64,000 bases of DNA, taken from contig JALFNN010000073.1 in assembly GCA_022774325.1 (NCBI GenBank), forward strand, positions 1-64,000. The letters run 5' to 3'. Under the pieces are notes generated by a model. That model was not told where the DNA came from. It searched no databases and was given only the letters and a program-made list of their open reading frames with translations. Shown here piece by piece: positions 44,968 through 55,835 of the stretch (positions within the stretch are counted from its first letter, which is position 1; every line of letters begins with the position of its first letter). Source of the DNA: a bacterium. Lineage in GTDB: Bacteria > Bacillota > Clostridia > Lachnospirales > Lachnospiraceae. A program made the position numbers and the translations under genes.

Positions 44968-47900
44968 TTAGTTCAACCATCTGTCCAGTGTTCTGGCAAG
45001 CGATTTGAGATCAAGCGGTTTGGCAATATGCTCATTCATACCAACCGTTTTGGCCGCCTGTACGTCCTCCGCAAATGCATTTGCCGTCATGGCAACGATT
45101 GGTACCTGTCTGCAGTAATTCCGATCCATGGAGCGGATCGCTCTGGTAGCATCATACCCGTTCATCCGCGGCATCTGGATATCCATAAAGATGATATCGT
45201 AATAACCGTCCTTACATGATGCCATTCTGTCAACGGCCTCCGTACCGTCAGCCACATGCTCGATTGCGAGCCCCGTTGTTCCCAGGATGACTGTTGCAAT
45301 TTCTGCGTTCAGTTCATTATCTTCTACCAGCAACGCGCGGCGGCCTGTCAGATCCATATTTTTCAGATCAACAAACGGTATATTCGGTTCTTGTGCTTTC
45401 TCGTCTCCTACAAGAGTATTGAACGTTTTTGTCAGTCTGGAGCGGAACAGCGGCTTACTGATAAATGCATTTGCACCGGCCGCTCTGGCCTCCTGCTCAA
45501 TATCCGACCAGTCATAGGCAGAGATGATTATGATCGGCACGTCATTTCCCACGGCTTTCCGTATTGCTCTTGTCGTTGCAACCCCGTCCATATCCGGCAT
45601 CTTCCAGTCAATAATGCAGGCAAAATAATCCCGCTTCTGGTTATGGTGAAGCACAATATGATCAACAGCCTCGGCCCCTGTAGACACACCCTCGGCTTTC
45701 ATCCCCATATCATTCAGCATGCCGCGGCAGGACTCGAGACTTAATTCATCATCATTCGCCACAAGTACATCCAGATCAACAAATTTGTCATACTGTACAT
45801 CCGAGCCTTCCTGAAGCCTGAGGTACATCGTCACCGTAAAGCGCGAACCGACTCCCGGCTTACTTTCAACCTTGATATCTCCTCCCATCATGCGGACAAT
45901 ATTCCGGCTGATCGGCATGCCAAGACCGGTCCCCTGTATTTTATTTACGCATCCATCTTCTGCTCGGGTGAACGGTTCAAAAATCTTCTCCATGAATTCT
46001 TCACTCATCCCCATTCCGTTATCTTCAAAAACGAATTCATAGCAGCCGATTTCCGCCTGGTTCGAAGGTTTTTCAGAAATAGAGAGCCGGATCTTTCCGC
46101 CATCCGGTGTGAATTTTACCGCATTTCCCATCAGATTGGTGAACACCTTCTGGATGCGGAGGCTGTCACCGATTACCTCTTCATGGATCACACCGGAAAT
46201 GTTGACAGAAAGCTCATGATGGTGCTCTGCGATTTGTGAACTGGTCATAGAGAGCAGATTATCCACCAGGTCGGAAAGTTTAAACTCTTCCTCGATCAGA
46301 TCCACTTTTCCTGACTCGATTTTACTCATATCCAGAACTTCGTTGATCAGGCTGAGCAGATATTTGCTCGCCTGAGTAATTTTCTGAAGGCTATCCTGAA
46401 CCCGCTCTTTATCATCAATATGCGACGCGGCAATTGCCGTCATTCCGATAATGCCGTTCATAGGTGTGCGGATATCATGGGACATATTGGACAGAAAATC
46501 CGTCTTAGCCTTATTTGCCGCTTCTGCCGCATCAAATGCTGCCTGCAGTGCCATTTCCTGCTGGCGCTCCTTCTTGATCAGATCATCTACATTTCTGGTA
46601 CCGACTACTGCGACGAAACCACCGTCTTTTTTCTCTACAAACGCAACCCTTGCCTGCAGATATATGGTTCCGTCATCTGTATGTTTTTCATAAGTCAAAG
46701 AGTAGTCTTTGCCGTCTGCACGAATATGATCCAACGACAGTTTTTCGATAAATTCACCGCGGCTTTCTTCCGAAACAAGTTCCTCTGCGTAACTGCGCAA
46801 TCCTTTTGACCAACAGCCATTATGCTTACAAAAATGCTCCGCAATAGCACGGCCGTCTTCATCCTGTGCGCGGTAAGTGGTCACGGTATCCGTTTCCGGA
46901 TCAACAAGAAGAACAGAATAGTACTCTGAGCCAATTCCCTCTATAATCTCACTTTGTGTCTCCAAAGTTTTGATATGTTTTCTTTCTTCTTCCACGATCG
47001 AATCGACATTTCGGAATCCCAGAATAATCCAGCTTTCCGATGTGTGCCCAGAAATAGATCCGGATAAAGACCGCCTGGAAATAATGGGTGCCGCTTTCAT
47101 CATAATTTACACGATAATTGCATACATACTCATCACTTTCTTCCAGAGCGCGAAGCACATTCTGAACAGAGACGGCATCTTTCAATTTTTTCTTATCCTC
47201 GTCCACAACATATTTGGAAATATAGTAATCCCAGGTCGTATTGTAGGAATGTCTTGAGACGCGCTTATCCTTGGGAATAAGATTTCCGTTCTTTTTGAGA
47301 GTCGTGGCACTGTCTTCTTCAAAATTGATCAGTGTAACGTCCGGATACTCTTTGCTCAGTGCATTGGCAATCTCCATTTCATCCTTCAGTGTCTCGTTGG
47401 TTCTCTCAACGGCTGTAAGCGCATCCTCAATCTTCTTCTGCTGGGCGAGCTCTTTCTTTTTCTCTTCGTCAATATTTTTAAACGCAACGGCAAATTCTTT
47501 TCGCTCTCTGAGCGGTTTTACGATCTGGCACTGAAAATACTGCATTTCACTATTCCGAAAGACTCTGTAATTAAAATAATAAGCCTGTTTATCTTCCAGA
47601 AGCGTGCTCACACCGGCCACCGTACGGACATCGTCAAATAGATGCCGGTCTTCTTCAAAGACGTCATTGTCGATATAAGCGCTGAGATTCCGGTCATAAT
47701 TTCCCGCTGCAAACTTCGTGCCGTAGCGGTCACTCATCGTCTGCCCCATACGATAGCAGACGGCTTCTCCGGTATTCATATTGATTGCATATACATTTTC
47801 ATAGGAGACAGCCAGCGCCTGAATCAGATTATCCTGGATTCCCATCGTTGCTTTTTCGGCAGTGATATTCCGAAATGTACAGATCACTTTTTTATTTCTT

Positions 47901-49245
47901 CCGTCTGCATTTTTCTCGACCGGAATAAATGCGCATCTGATCCATCCTCCGGATACAGAAATATACTCCTGAATAATGATTGTTTTTTCCCCCAACCTCG
48001 CGTCAAGCGTATTCAGATTCGTAAAAATCCGCATGTTCGGTCGGGATTCTTCCGAAACCTGCGTTTTGACTATCCTTTTCAGGCATTCCCGTGCATTTCC
48101 CTTTTTGCTGTAAACATGGTGCGAACTGTCGACCGAGATAAGTTCCTGGTAAGAGTTCTCTTCTATATCAATATAATAAAGTGCCAAGAAAATACTGCTC
48201 AGGGAACCGATAATGGCCGTGTGCTGCTTCTCGTTTTGAAGAAGAACGGTAAGCTCCTCATTGGTCTCCTGAAGTTTCTTTTTGGCCTCCAGTTCCTGAA
48301 GCTTAGCCCCATGAATGGACTGCGTGGCAAAAAAACATGTGTCAACCTGCCCTCGGGATCCCGATTTCCTTCAATAAAGGAGCACTGTCCCCAGCTTGCC
48401 GCCGATCCCCCGGCTTCCGCAGAAGGGAAAATGGTACTTCGATATTGTTTCGATATGATCCGGGTGTTTTTGAGCCGTTCCTCCAAAGTGGAAAGATCTA
48501 CAAATACCTGTAACTCATCCGTGCAGTCAGGAGTCACCATATGATGGGAAAAATAATTCAGCCGTTCCTGTGCATCACCGGATGCTCCGATGTGCGTACG
48601 TACATCAGATACCGATGAGAGCTCTGTAAAATAATTCTTTGTAAGATCAATATAATATACCGATGTATAAATTTCACTCAATGACTGGATGATCTTCATC
48701 CGTTCTTCTAATGCTTTATTAGAATCTTCCAGTCGTTTGTTCGCAATCTCAATACAGCAAGTCGATGAAATAACAGATAGAAGCAGAAGATGTCCGGTAT
48801 TCCGTTTGGGATTATCTACTCCGAAAAAGCCTATGATCTCGCCATCCACCACAAGAGGCGAAACCCCTGCACTGTCGATCCCTCTTAGTTCAAGGATCTG
48901 GTATGTCTCTGATCCAAAGACAAACTCTTCATCCTGTGCCGAAACAAAAAATTCTCCTCTTTCTTTAACCAGCCTGAACCAGCCTTCCACCATGTCGGCA
49001 GGGATATTCTGAAGCGCATTTCTTTTGGCCGCGACTCCCTCACGGCACCATTCATACGTGTTGTTGACTGCCGTCTTCTGAACATTCCATTCCAGAATAT
49101 AGGCACGGTCCGCATCATAGTATCTGCCTGCATCAGCAAGAATATTCTGAATCGTTTGTCCACCCTTTTCTTTATTTGCGTAATCATGCAGGAAATGCTT
49201 GATTGCCTGCTCCTGATTTAACAGATTTTGTGAAAGCTCGTTCAT
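44968..49245 (-). pseudogene. Hybrid sensor histidine kinase/response regulator, broken by two frameshifts
   Basis: Read as one gene of about 1,425 codons starting at 49245 (GGGGG before the ATG). A GAF-like sensor comes first (YDADRAYILEW, LVVDGEIIGFFGVDNPKR), then several PAS-like segments. The kinase has H-box SHDIRTPMNGI, N-box LMGNAVKFTPDGG and GTGLGMPISR, and two receiver domains follow (IIDWKMPDMDG and IIFMDIQMPRMNG). The frame breaks in a T7 tract (48329-48335): with eight Ts it continues as FATQSIHGAKLQELEAK. It breaks again near 47044-47066, where FIRI should join SGHTSESWIILGFRNVD. The pieces (349, 412 and 711 codons) overlap or abut. As sequenced it cannot make a working kinase. 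A real degradation or sequence errors are both possible. Confidence 0.8.
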
Positions 49246-49284
49246 GATACACCCCCGGGAATTGGTATACTTTGTCTGATTTCA

Positions 49285-49313
49285 ATTATACATTTCCCAC
49301 AAAGCTCTATCAA
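49285..49313 (-). promoter_or_regulatory. Sigma-A promoter of the hybrid kinase gene
   Basis: TTGATA (49308-49313), a 17-base spacer and a perfect TATAAT (49285-49290) on the minus strand, 40 bases upstream of the kinase ATG. Confidence 0.75.
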
Positions 49314-49475
49314 GACGAAATTCCACAATACGTTTCTTTTTTTATCGTTGCAAGATGAATCATTACTTTACATCTTCTCGCATCTTCATTTCTGATTCCT
49401 CCTTTGATCTGCTCTGGAATCATTTTACAGCCTCCTCGTAAGAGGAGCGTCAAGCAGGGAAAAAGATATTTATGC

Positions 49476-50420
49476 TCACCTTTGATCCGAAATCGCCACC
49501 TTAATAAATTCATCCATACTTTTTGTGAAGTATTTATTCTTACGATAATAGAAATAAACGTTTCTTTCTGCAGATGGATCATCAATCTTATAATAAACAA
49601 TTCCGGGACTTGGCGGCATACATTTTACTACCGTATCGCTAAGAATCGCATTTCCCATTCCTTTCTCCGTCAAATGATACACGGTCATTAACTGATTCAG
49701 TTTCAGCGCTACTTTGGGATTAATTTCCGCTCTTTTACAAATAGCTTCAACCCTCTCTCTTGTATCATTATGCGCTCTCAACATTACAAAAGGCTCATCA
49801 GCAAACAACTTTAACGGCACACCCTGAATTTCCTTTTTTGTATGTACATTATTTTGTATATCTTCCGCTGTCAGTTTCCACTGCTTTGCCTCCTGATTAC
49901 TATGGTGACCAGAAGGAACTGCCAAAACAAGATGTTCCTTCATAAAATATTTTTTTTCATAAATGTCCTCATTCATCGGATAATTATCAATAATCATATC
50001 CAGTTCTCCGGAAAATAGCTTTTCTTCCAAAATCGGCGTGCTTCCTTCAAACAGGCTCACCTTCACGTTCGGATACTTTTCCTGAAATTTCAGAATAGCT
50101 GTTGAAACAACAAAAGCTGAAAAAAGATACGTCCCGCCTATTGCCAGATGTCCCACCTTAAGTTCATTCAGATCTTCCACATAATTTGCAAATTGTTCTT
50201 CGAGATTCATTAATTGTTCTGCTGTCTTAATATACTGTTTTCCACATTCTGTAAGCTGAATCGGATTGGTACTTCTCTCAAATAACGGCATTCCTATTTT
50301 TTGTTCCACCTTTTTCACTGTAGCACTTAATGACGGTTGGGAAATATAAAGATCCTTTGCCGCTTTTGAAAAGCTTCCCTCTTTATAAATTTTATAAATA
50401 TATCTCATATTGCTAAACAT
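49476..50420 (-). CDS. LysR family transcriptional regulator
   Basis: 314 residues. The N-terminal winged HTH (1-60) has YIYKIYKEGSFSKAAKDLYI and SQPSLSATVKKVEQKIGMPL, and the rest is the two-lobed effector domain beginning LKVGHLAIGGTYLFSAFV. It lies directly downstream of the aspartase-fumarase-malic enzyme operon, on the same strand, and is separated from it by a strong terminator; its own promoter was not evident. It may regulate that operon in response to a dicarboxylic acid, but the arrangement is not the classical divergent one, so the target is inferred. Confidence 0.83.
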   Translation of the reverse strand: MFSNMRYIYKIYKEGSFSKAAKDLYISQPSLSATVKKVEQKIGMPLFERSTNPIQLTECGKQYIKTAEQLMNLEEQFANYVEDLNELKVGHLAIGGTYLFSAFVVSTAILKFQEKYPNVKVSLFEGSTPILEEKLFSGELDMIIDNYPMNEDIYEKKYFMKEHLVLAVPSGHHSNQEAKQWKLTAEDIQNNVHTKKEIQGVPLKLFADEPFVMLRAHNDTRERVEAICKRAEINPKVALKLNQLMTVYHLTEKGMGNAILSDTVVKCMPPSPGIVYYKIDDPSAERNVYFYYRKNKYFTKSMDEFIKVAISDQR

Positions 50421-50456
50421 AACGTATTCCTCAGCTATTCACTTTGATAACGATTT

Positions 50457-50492
50457 GAAAACGGACGAACCCGATCAGTTTCGTCCGTTTTC
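50457..50492 (-). terminator. Terminator of the aspA-fumC-malic enzyme operon
   Basis: GAAAACGGACGAA pairs with TTCGTCCGTTTTC around CCCGATCAG-type loop sequence. On the minus strand it ends in TTTT. Confidence 0.8.
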
Positions 50493-50546
50493 TATATAAG
50501 TGTAACCTATAATAATTATAACACCTGCATACCTCAAAAAACACCT

Positions 50547-51719
50547 TTAATTTCTAGCTACGCCACTTTTTATTGCAGCTTCTTTTACTGCTCTGGCAAC
50601 CGTATCCTTGACTCTGGGATCAAATGCTGCAGGTAATATATATTCTGCATTTAGTTCCTCATCACTTACCAGACCTGCAATTGCATAGGCAGCAGCCACC
50701 TTCATTTCATCATTGATGTCGCTTGCCTGTACATCCAGTGCACCGCGGAAAATTCCCGGGAAACAAAGTACGTTATTTACCTGATTCGGATAATCGGATC
50801 TTCCGGTTGAGACAACTGCTGCCCCTGCGGCTATTGCCTCCTCCGGCAGTATCTCCGGTGTTGGATTTGCGCAGGCAAAAATCACCGGTTTATCTGCCAT
50901 ACTGCGAACCATATCAGCTGTCAGTGTTCCAGGTGCCGATACACCGATAAACACATCCGCTCCTTTAATCACCTCTTCCAGAGAGCCTTTCTCGTGATTA
51001 AAATTAGTAATCTTTGCCATTTCTTCTTTTATTGGATTAAGCTCTTCTCTTCCCTCATAAATAGCGCCTTTTCTATCCGTCATAATCACATTTTTCAGTC
51101 CCATAGACATCAAAAGTTTAATAATCGCAATTCCTGCGGCTCCAGCACCTGAAGTAACAATCTTTACGTCTTTTAATTCTTTTCCAACTACCTTAAGTGC
51201 ATTAATGATTCCGGCAAGTGTGACGACTGCTGTTCCGTGCTGATCATCATGGAAAATTGGAATATCACAAGTTTCCTTCAACTTTTTTTCTATTTCAAAG
51301 CATCTTGGTGAAGAAATATCTTCCAGATTAATTCCTCCAAAACTTCCTGCCAGCAAACGAACCGTATTTACAATCTCATCTACATTCTTACTGCGCACAC
51401 AAAGTGGAATTGCATCCACATCACCAAACGCTTTAAACAGTACACATTTGCCTTCCATAACCGGCATTCCTGCTTCAGGTCCAATATCTCCCAGTCCCAG
51501 CACAGCCGTTCCATCAGTCACAACGGCCACAGTATTCCAACGTCTTGTTAATGCATAGCTCTTTTTTACATCCTTCTGAATCTCCAGACACGGTTCAGCC
51601 ACTCCCGGAGTATAAGCCAGACTTAAGGCTTCTTTGGAATCCACTGCCGCACGGCATGTCATTTCAATTTTCCCTCTCAAATCATAATGCATTTCTAATG
51701 ATTCTTTTGCGTAATCCAT
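50547..51719 (-). CDS. NAD(P)-dependent malic enzyme
   Basis: 390 residues, cytoplasmic, converting malate to pyruvate, CO2 and NAD(P)H. Family motifs: YTPGVAEPCLEI at the N-terminus, VVTDGTAVLGLGDIGPEAGM, the metal-binding IFHDDQHGTAVV and a nucleotide-binding SGAGAAGIAI. The short length fits the bacterial (MaeB-like without phosphotransacetylase) form. It lies 10 bases after fumC, in a three-gene operon from aspartase that would carry aspartate via fumarate and malate to pyruvate. This is a common way for fermenters to use aspartate. Confidence 0.92.
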   Translation of the reverse strand: MDYAKESLEMHYDLRGKIEMTCRAAVDSKEALSLAYTPGVAEPCLEIQKDVKKSYALTRRWNTVAVVTDGTAVLGLGDIGPEAGMPVMEGKCVLFKAFGDVDAIPLCVRSKNVDEIVNTVRLLAGSFGGINLEDISSPRCFEIEKKLKETCDIPIFHDDQHGTAVVTLAGIINALKVVGKELKDVKIVTSGAGAAGIAIIKLLMSMGLKNVIMTDRKGAIYEGREELNPIKEEMAKITNFNHEKGSLEEVIKGADVFIGVSAPGTLTADMVRSMADKPVIFACANPTPEILPEEAIAAGAAVVSTGRSDYPNQVNNVLCFPGIFRGALDVQASDINDEMKVAAAYAIAGLVSDEELNAEYILPAAFDPRVKDTVARAVKEAAIKSGVARN

Positions 51720-51729
51720 TTATCTCACC

Positions 51730-53097
51730 TCATACCATTTTCTCAGGATTTACTTTCTCATCATATTCACTGCTATTCATATAACCAAGTTCAATCACAG
51801 CCTCTTTTAAAGATTTATTTTCCTTATAAGCTTTTTTCGCAGCAGCGGCTGCATACTCATATCCAATCTCCGGGCTCAGACAAGTCACCAACATCAGTGA
51901 ATTGTCCAGATTCTCCCGAATCTTATTCTCGTTCGCTTTCAAGCCGCTCAGACAGTTCTTATTAAAAGAGTCCATAGCATCACTCAGAAGGCGCACAGAT
52001 TGCAACATATTATACGCAAGCAACGGCATAAATACATTTAATTCAAAATTTCCCTGAGATGCGGCAAAACCGACAGTTGCATCATTTCCCATCACCTGTA
52101 CTGCAACCATAGTAACTGCTTCACACTGGGTAGGGTTAACTTTACCGGGCATAATAGAACTTCCGGGCTCATTTTCCGGGATACTGATTTCCCCAATACC
52201 ACATCTCGGACCGCTGGCAAGCCAACGTATATCATTGGCAATTTTCATCAGATTGGCCGCCAGTGCTTTCAGTGCGCCATGCGTAAATACGTATGCATCT
52301 TTTGATGTCAATGCATGAAATTTATTCTCTGATGCACGGAATCCCTCACCCAAATAATCTGAGATATTCAAGGCGCATTCTACTCCAAAGCTTTTCGGAC
52401 AATTAATCCCTGTTCCAACCGCAGTACCGCCGACAGCAAGATAACGCAGATGTTCCACGGACTCTTCTAACATCTTCCGGTTTTCTTCCAGCATCCCTCT
52501 CCATCCACTGATTTCCTGTGAGAAACGAAGAGGAACTGCATCCTGCAAATGTGTTCTCCCGATCTTGATGATATGCTGATTCCTTTCCTCCAGAGATTTC
52601 ATAGTTTCTATCATTTTGTCCAACGCCGGATACAAATTCCGTCGGATAGACATAAATGCGGCAATATTCATTGCTGTCGGAAAAGTATCATTTGAACTCT
52701 GAGACATATTTACATGGTCATTGGCATGTAGCTTTATATCAGGGTAATTCTTTGCAGCAATGTGAGTAATCACTTCATTTACATTCATGTTGCTCTGCGT
52801 TCCGCTCCCCGTCTGCCAGACTTTCAATGGGAATTCTTCTTCATACTCTCCGTTAAGAATCCGGTCACAACTATCCACAATAGCATTCATCTGTTCCTTT
52901 GTTATTTTTCCAAAACGATTATTTGCCTTTGCAGCTGAACGTTTTAATATTACTAATGCTTCTATGATTTCATGCGGCATTTTTTCGGTACCGATTTCAA
53001 AATTCTGAAAGCTTCTCTGAGTCTGTGCCCCCCAAAAATGTTCTGCCGGAACTTTCACCTCTCCCATGGTATCATGTTCCATACGATATTCGCTCAT
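51730..53097 (-). CDS. fumC: Class II fumarate hydratase
   Basis: 455 residues, the usual length of class II fumarases, which interconvert fumarate and malate without iron. The signature GSSIMPGKVNPTQCE (about 317-331) contains the catalytic Ser. GRTHLQDAVPLRFSQE, the TGSGTQSNMNVNEV block and HANDHVNMSQSSNDTFPTAM are the other two conserved substrate-site regions. It sits between aspartase and malic enzyme. The related aspartase gene next door shares the superfamily, but the SQSSND/HVNMSQ pattern and NxxE/TQCE ending distinguish a fumarase here. Confidence 0.94.
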   Translation of the reverse strand: MSEYRMEHDTMGEVKVPAEHFWGAQTQRSFQNFEIGTEKMPHEIIEALVILKRSAAKANNRFGKITKEQMNAIVDSCDRILNGEYEEEFPLKVWQTGSGTQSNMNVNEVITHIAAKNYPDIKLHANDHVNMSQSSNDTFPTAMNIAAFMSIRRNLYPALDKMIETMKSLEERNQHIIKIGRTHLQDAVPLRFSQEISGWRGMLEENRKMLEESVEHLRYLAVGGTAVGTGINCPKSFGVECALNISDYLGEGFRASENKFHALTSKDAYVFTHGALKALAANLMKIANDIRWLASGPRCGIGEISIPENEPGSSIMPGKVNPTQCEAVTMVAVQVMGNDATVGFAASQGNFELNVFMPLLAYNMLQSVRLLSDAMDSFNKNCLSGLKANENKIRENLDNSLMLVTCLSPEIGYEYAAAAAKKAYKENKSLKEAVIELGYMNSSEYDEKVNPEKMV

Positions 53098-53118
53098 GAC
53101 TTTTCTACCTTGCTCTTT

Positions 53119-54555
53119 CTATTCACTTTCTTTGCCGCGCATCAACAGATCTTTTCCAGGTATTCCAGGTTCAGTCATCTGCCGCGGTTCTAAGATATAA
53201 TCGAATTCTTCCTCTGACAAAAGTTTTTCTTCAACAACAAGCTTGCGTACTGAATCACCGGTACTTATTGCTTTCTTAGCGATATCAGCGGCTTTCTGAT
53301 ATCCAACATGAGGACAAATTGCTGTTATAATTCCAACACTGTTTTCAACAAGATAGCGGCAACGATCTTCATTGGCCGTAATACCAGAAATACAGTTATC
53401 CACAAATGTCTGTACCGCATAAGCAAGTGTATCAATAGATTGGAACATACAGTAAAAAATAATCGGCTCAAACGCATTCAGTTCTAATTGTCCTGCTTCT
53501 GCTGCCATAGTGATTGTAACATCGTTTCCAATAATATTGAACGCTACCTGATTGACCACCTCAGGGATAACAGGATTTACTTTTCCCGGCATAATGGAAG
53601 AACCATTTTGTTTAGCAGGCAGATTAATCTCTCCAAAACCGGCTCTTGGTCCTGAAGACATCAGTCGAAGATCATTCGCAATCTTAGACAGAGTAACTGC
53701 ACAGGCCTTGATTGCACCAGATACTGAAACAAACGGATCCAGATTCTGTGTAGAATCCACCAGATCAAATGCCTGAACAAAATTCATGCCGGACACTTCT
53801 ACCAGATTCGGTACGATTCTCTTCAAATAATTCTCATCTGCATTGATACCGGTTCCAACGGCTGTTCCTCCCATATTCACGGAACGCATCTCATCCATCG
53901 CCTTGTCCATACGATTGATATCCCTGAGAATCGCAACAGAATATGCATGAAACTCTTGTCCAAGACGTATCGGAACAGCATCCTGCATCTGTGTACGTCC
54001 CATCTTAATCACATGGTCAAATTCTTTAGATTTTTCAGAAAGTGCGGTGTGAAGACGAAGTAATTCCTTTTTCAGATTATCTAAAAGCCTAAGAGAAGTC
54101 ATTTTTCCGGCTGTTGGAATTACATCGTTAGTAGACTGACCACAATTTACATGATCATTCGGATTTACAATTGTATAGTCACCCTTTTGTCCGCCAAGGA
54201 TTTCAATAGAACGATTGGCAATTACTTCGTTGGCGTTCATGTTCAAAGAAGTCCCCGCACCTCCCTGAATCGGATCTACGATAAAATCGTCACGAAACTT
54301 TCCTTCTAGAATCTCGTCACATGCCTGTACGATCGCACTTGCAATTTTCTTATCCAGAATTCCAATTTCGCAATTTGTAATTGCTGAAGCTTTCTTAATA
54401 TAAGCCAGACTGTTTATAATTTCCGGATGCATGTTAAGACCTGTAATACGGAAATTTTCCGCCGCCCGGAGTGACTGGACACCATAGTATACATTTTCCG
54501 GTACGTTCTTTGTACCAATAGAATCTTTTTCCACACGATAAGCATTTTCTGCCAT
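53119..54555 (-). CDS. aspA: Aspartate ammonia-lyase
   Basis: 478 residues from the ATG at 54555, eight bases after GGAGG; an in-frame TTG 15 bases upstream overlaps that site. Aspartase/fumarase superfamily motifs: GGAGTSLNMNANEVIANR, NDHVNCGQSTNDVIPTA, GRTQMQDAVPIRLGQE and the Ser-containing GSSIMPGKVNPVIPE. The GAGTSLNMN and PVIPEVVNQ sequences are typical of aspartases rather than fumarases. The reaction is L-aspartate to fumarate plus ammonia. First gene of the operon, behind a near-perfect promoter. Confidence 0.93.
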   Translation of the reverse strand: MAENAYRVEKDSIGTKNVPENVYYGVQSLRAAENFRITGLNMHPEIINSLAYIKKASAITNCEIGILDKKIASAIVQACDEILEGKFRDDFIVDPIQGGAGTSLNMNANEVIANRSIEILGGQKGDYTIVNPNDHVNCGQSTNDVIPTAGKMTSLRLLDNLKKELLRLHTALSEKSKEFDHVIKMGRTQMQDAVPIRLGQEFHAYSVAILRDINRMDKAMDEMRSVNMGGTAVGTGINADENYLKRIVPNLVEVSGMNFVQAFDLVDSTQNLDPFVSVSGAIKACAVTLSKIANDLRLMSSGPRAGFGEINLPAKQNGSSIMPGKVNPVIPEVVNQVAFNIIGNDVTITMAAEAGQLELNAFEPIIFYCMFQSIDTLAYAVQTFVDNCISGITANEDRCRYLVENSVGIITAICPHVGYQKAADIAKKAISTGDSVRKLVVEEKLLSEEEFDYILEPRQMTEPGIPGKDLLMRGKESE

Positions 54556-54630
54556 GATTTTCTCCTCCAAAGTCTTTTGTTATACTTTCTGCAAGGGCGC
54601 CACTTACAGTCTGTTTCTCAATTCGTCTAT

Positions 54631-54659
54631 ATTATATCCCGGGCATCTTGCACAATCAA
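54631..54659 (-). promoter_or_regulatory. Sigma-A promoter of the aspA operon
   Basis: TTGATT (54654-54659), a 17-base spacer and a perfect TATAAT (54631-54636) on the minus strand, about 75 bases before the aspA ATG. Confidence 0.8.
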
Positions 54660-54722
54660 ATACATAAATTTTTATAAAAAATATAATTCTAAAACTATAT
54701 CTCCGACAATAGCGGTTCACTC

Positions 54723-54869
54723 CTATCCTAAAACACTTTTCTTTCTGTTCCATTCGCCAATAACTTCATTTACCGTACTTACCGTTACAAATGCAGCCGG
54801 ATCTGCCTGCTGAAGAAATGCCAACAACTTACTATACTCATTCTTCTCAAGAATTGTCACAATTTCCAT
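54723..54869 (-). pseudogene. Probable YitT-family C-terminal (DUF2179) fragment
   Basis: The last 48 residues of the frame ending at 54723 (IVTILEKNEYSKLLAFLQQA then DPAAFVTVSTVNEVIGEW) resemble the soluble C-terminal domain of YitT-type membrane proteins, in which a strand is followed by DPxAFVTVxxVxEV. The upstream part of the frame is transposase-like, so this is the 3' end of an otherwise lost gene fused to an insertion element remnant. The membrane part of YitT is missing. Confidence 0.5.
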
Positions 54870-55394
54870 ATTTTTGCAATGGACAGGCTGGATCAGGGCA
54901 TCTGTATAGGTGTGTGTTGTAAGGTCATAAAAAGCATTCAAATGCATGCTGTAGACCCCTCTGATGGAATTTCCAGGTGAGCAATAATATTCAGCGGAAG
55001 AGAAAGATGGTGTACTGAAATAAGTGCAGGTCGAACCATCGGCAGCCAGAAAGCGGTATTTGCCATCGCTCAAAGTACTTGGGAGCAATCCCATGGCAGA
55101 TGAATTAAAATGTTTGAACACAGCTTCCAAGGCAGCCGGTTTCAGCTTTTGACGCTACTGGTTAAGAGCGGAAGAAGTAGGCATGGAAGAAGCGTCCAAT
55201 CCCCAAAAGTCAAGCATTTCCACTTTGGTGGAGGAAGAGCCTTGCGAAACGAGAAAAGAAATAAGTTTTTGAGATGAGATCTTTCGATTCCTTTGAAAAT
55301 CGATATCCGGATGAAGGGAATAATCCGAAATATCAGAACAAATATGTTCTACAGCTAACTCAAACAGATCTTTGATTTTTTGATGGCTAACCAT
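54870..55394 (-). pseudogene. IS4-like transposase, N-terminal remnant with internal stop
   Basis: The frame begins with an IS4-type N-terminal domain (FQRNRKISSQKLISFLVSQG, STKVEMLDFWGLDASSMPTS). It meets an in-frame TAG just after SSALNQ, where relatives have Gln. It then continues as RQKLKPAALEAVFKHFN and FLAADGSTC, containing the first catalytic Asp of the DDE triad. The rest of the catalytic domain is gone; the frame runs into the YitT-like fragment. Its 5' end interrupts an M18 peptidase gene near 55426. No terminal inverted repeats were identified. Confidence 0.65.
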
Positions 55395-55426
55395 TTAAGA
55401 TACACGACGCTAACTAAATGACATTG

Positions 55427-55835
55427 CTTCATCATATAATAACAATCCTTTACTCCTGCAGTCTCATATGCAGAATGCATTGCAAGCTGAGGTAAGCCTA
55501 TATCAATTGCATTCATTGATACCTGTGACATTGCGATATTGCCCAGTGTACTTCCCCCTTCCATGTCAGAGCGATTTGCAAAGAACTGAATTGGTATATT
55601 TACTTTTTTGCAAATATCACGGAAAATAGCAATGCTGACACCATCGCTCGTATACTTCTGTCCTGCATGGGACTTCACGACAATTCCTTCATTCATATAC
55701 ACACAATTATTTTTATCAGTCTTATCCGGATGGTTCGGATGTACTGCATGTGCATTGTCACAACTTAACATAAAACTGGAGGCAACGGCTCTGTAATAAT
55801 CCTCTTCCTCTTTTCCAAGTGCCAGATTCTCTAGT
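55427..55835 (-). pseudogene. M18 family aminopeptidase, 3' fragment
   Basis: The frame reads LENLALGKEEEDYYRAVASS then CDNAHAVHPNHPDKTD, VKSHAGQKYTSDGVSIAIFR, EGGSTLGNIAMSQVSMNAID and HSAYETAGVKDCYYMMK. These are the C-terminal metal- and substrate-binding motifs of M18 aspartyl aminopeptidases. The N-terminal part is missing where the group II intron 3' end begins (about 55834). The final residues are cut off by the IS4-like remnant. So both ends are interrupted. Confidence 0.8.

Noticed and set aside
44968-49245. Three separate genes for sensor, PAS protein and kinase.
   Set aside because: The reading frames continue one another at the breaks, the second and third have no ribosome site, and a single promoter precedes all of them.
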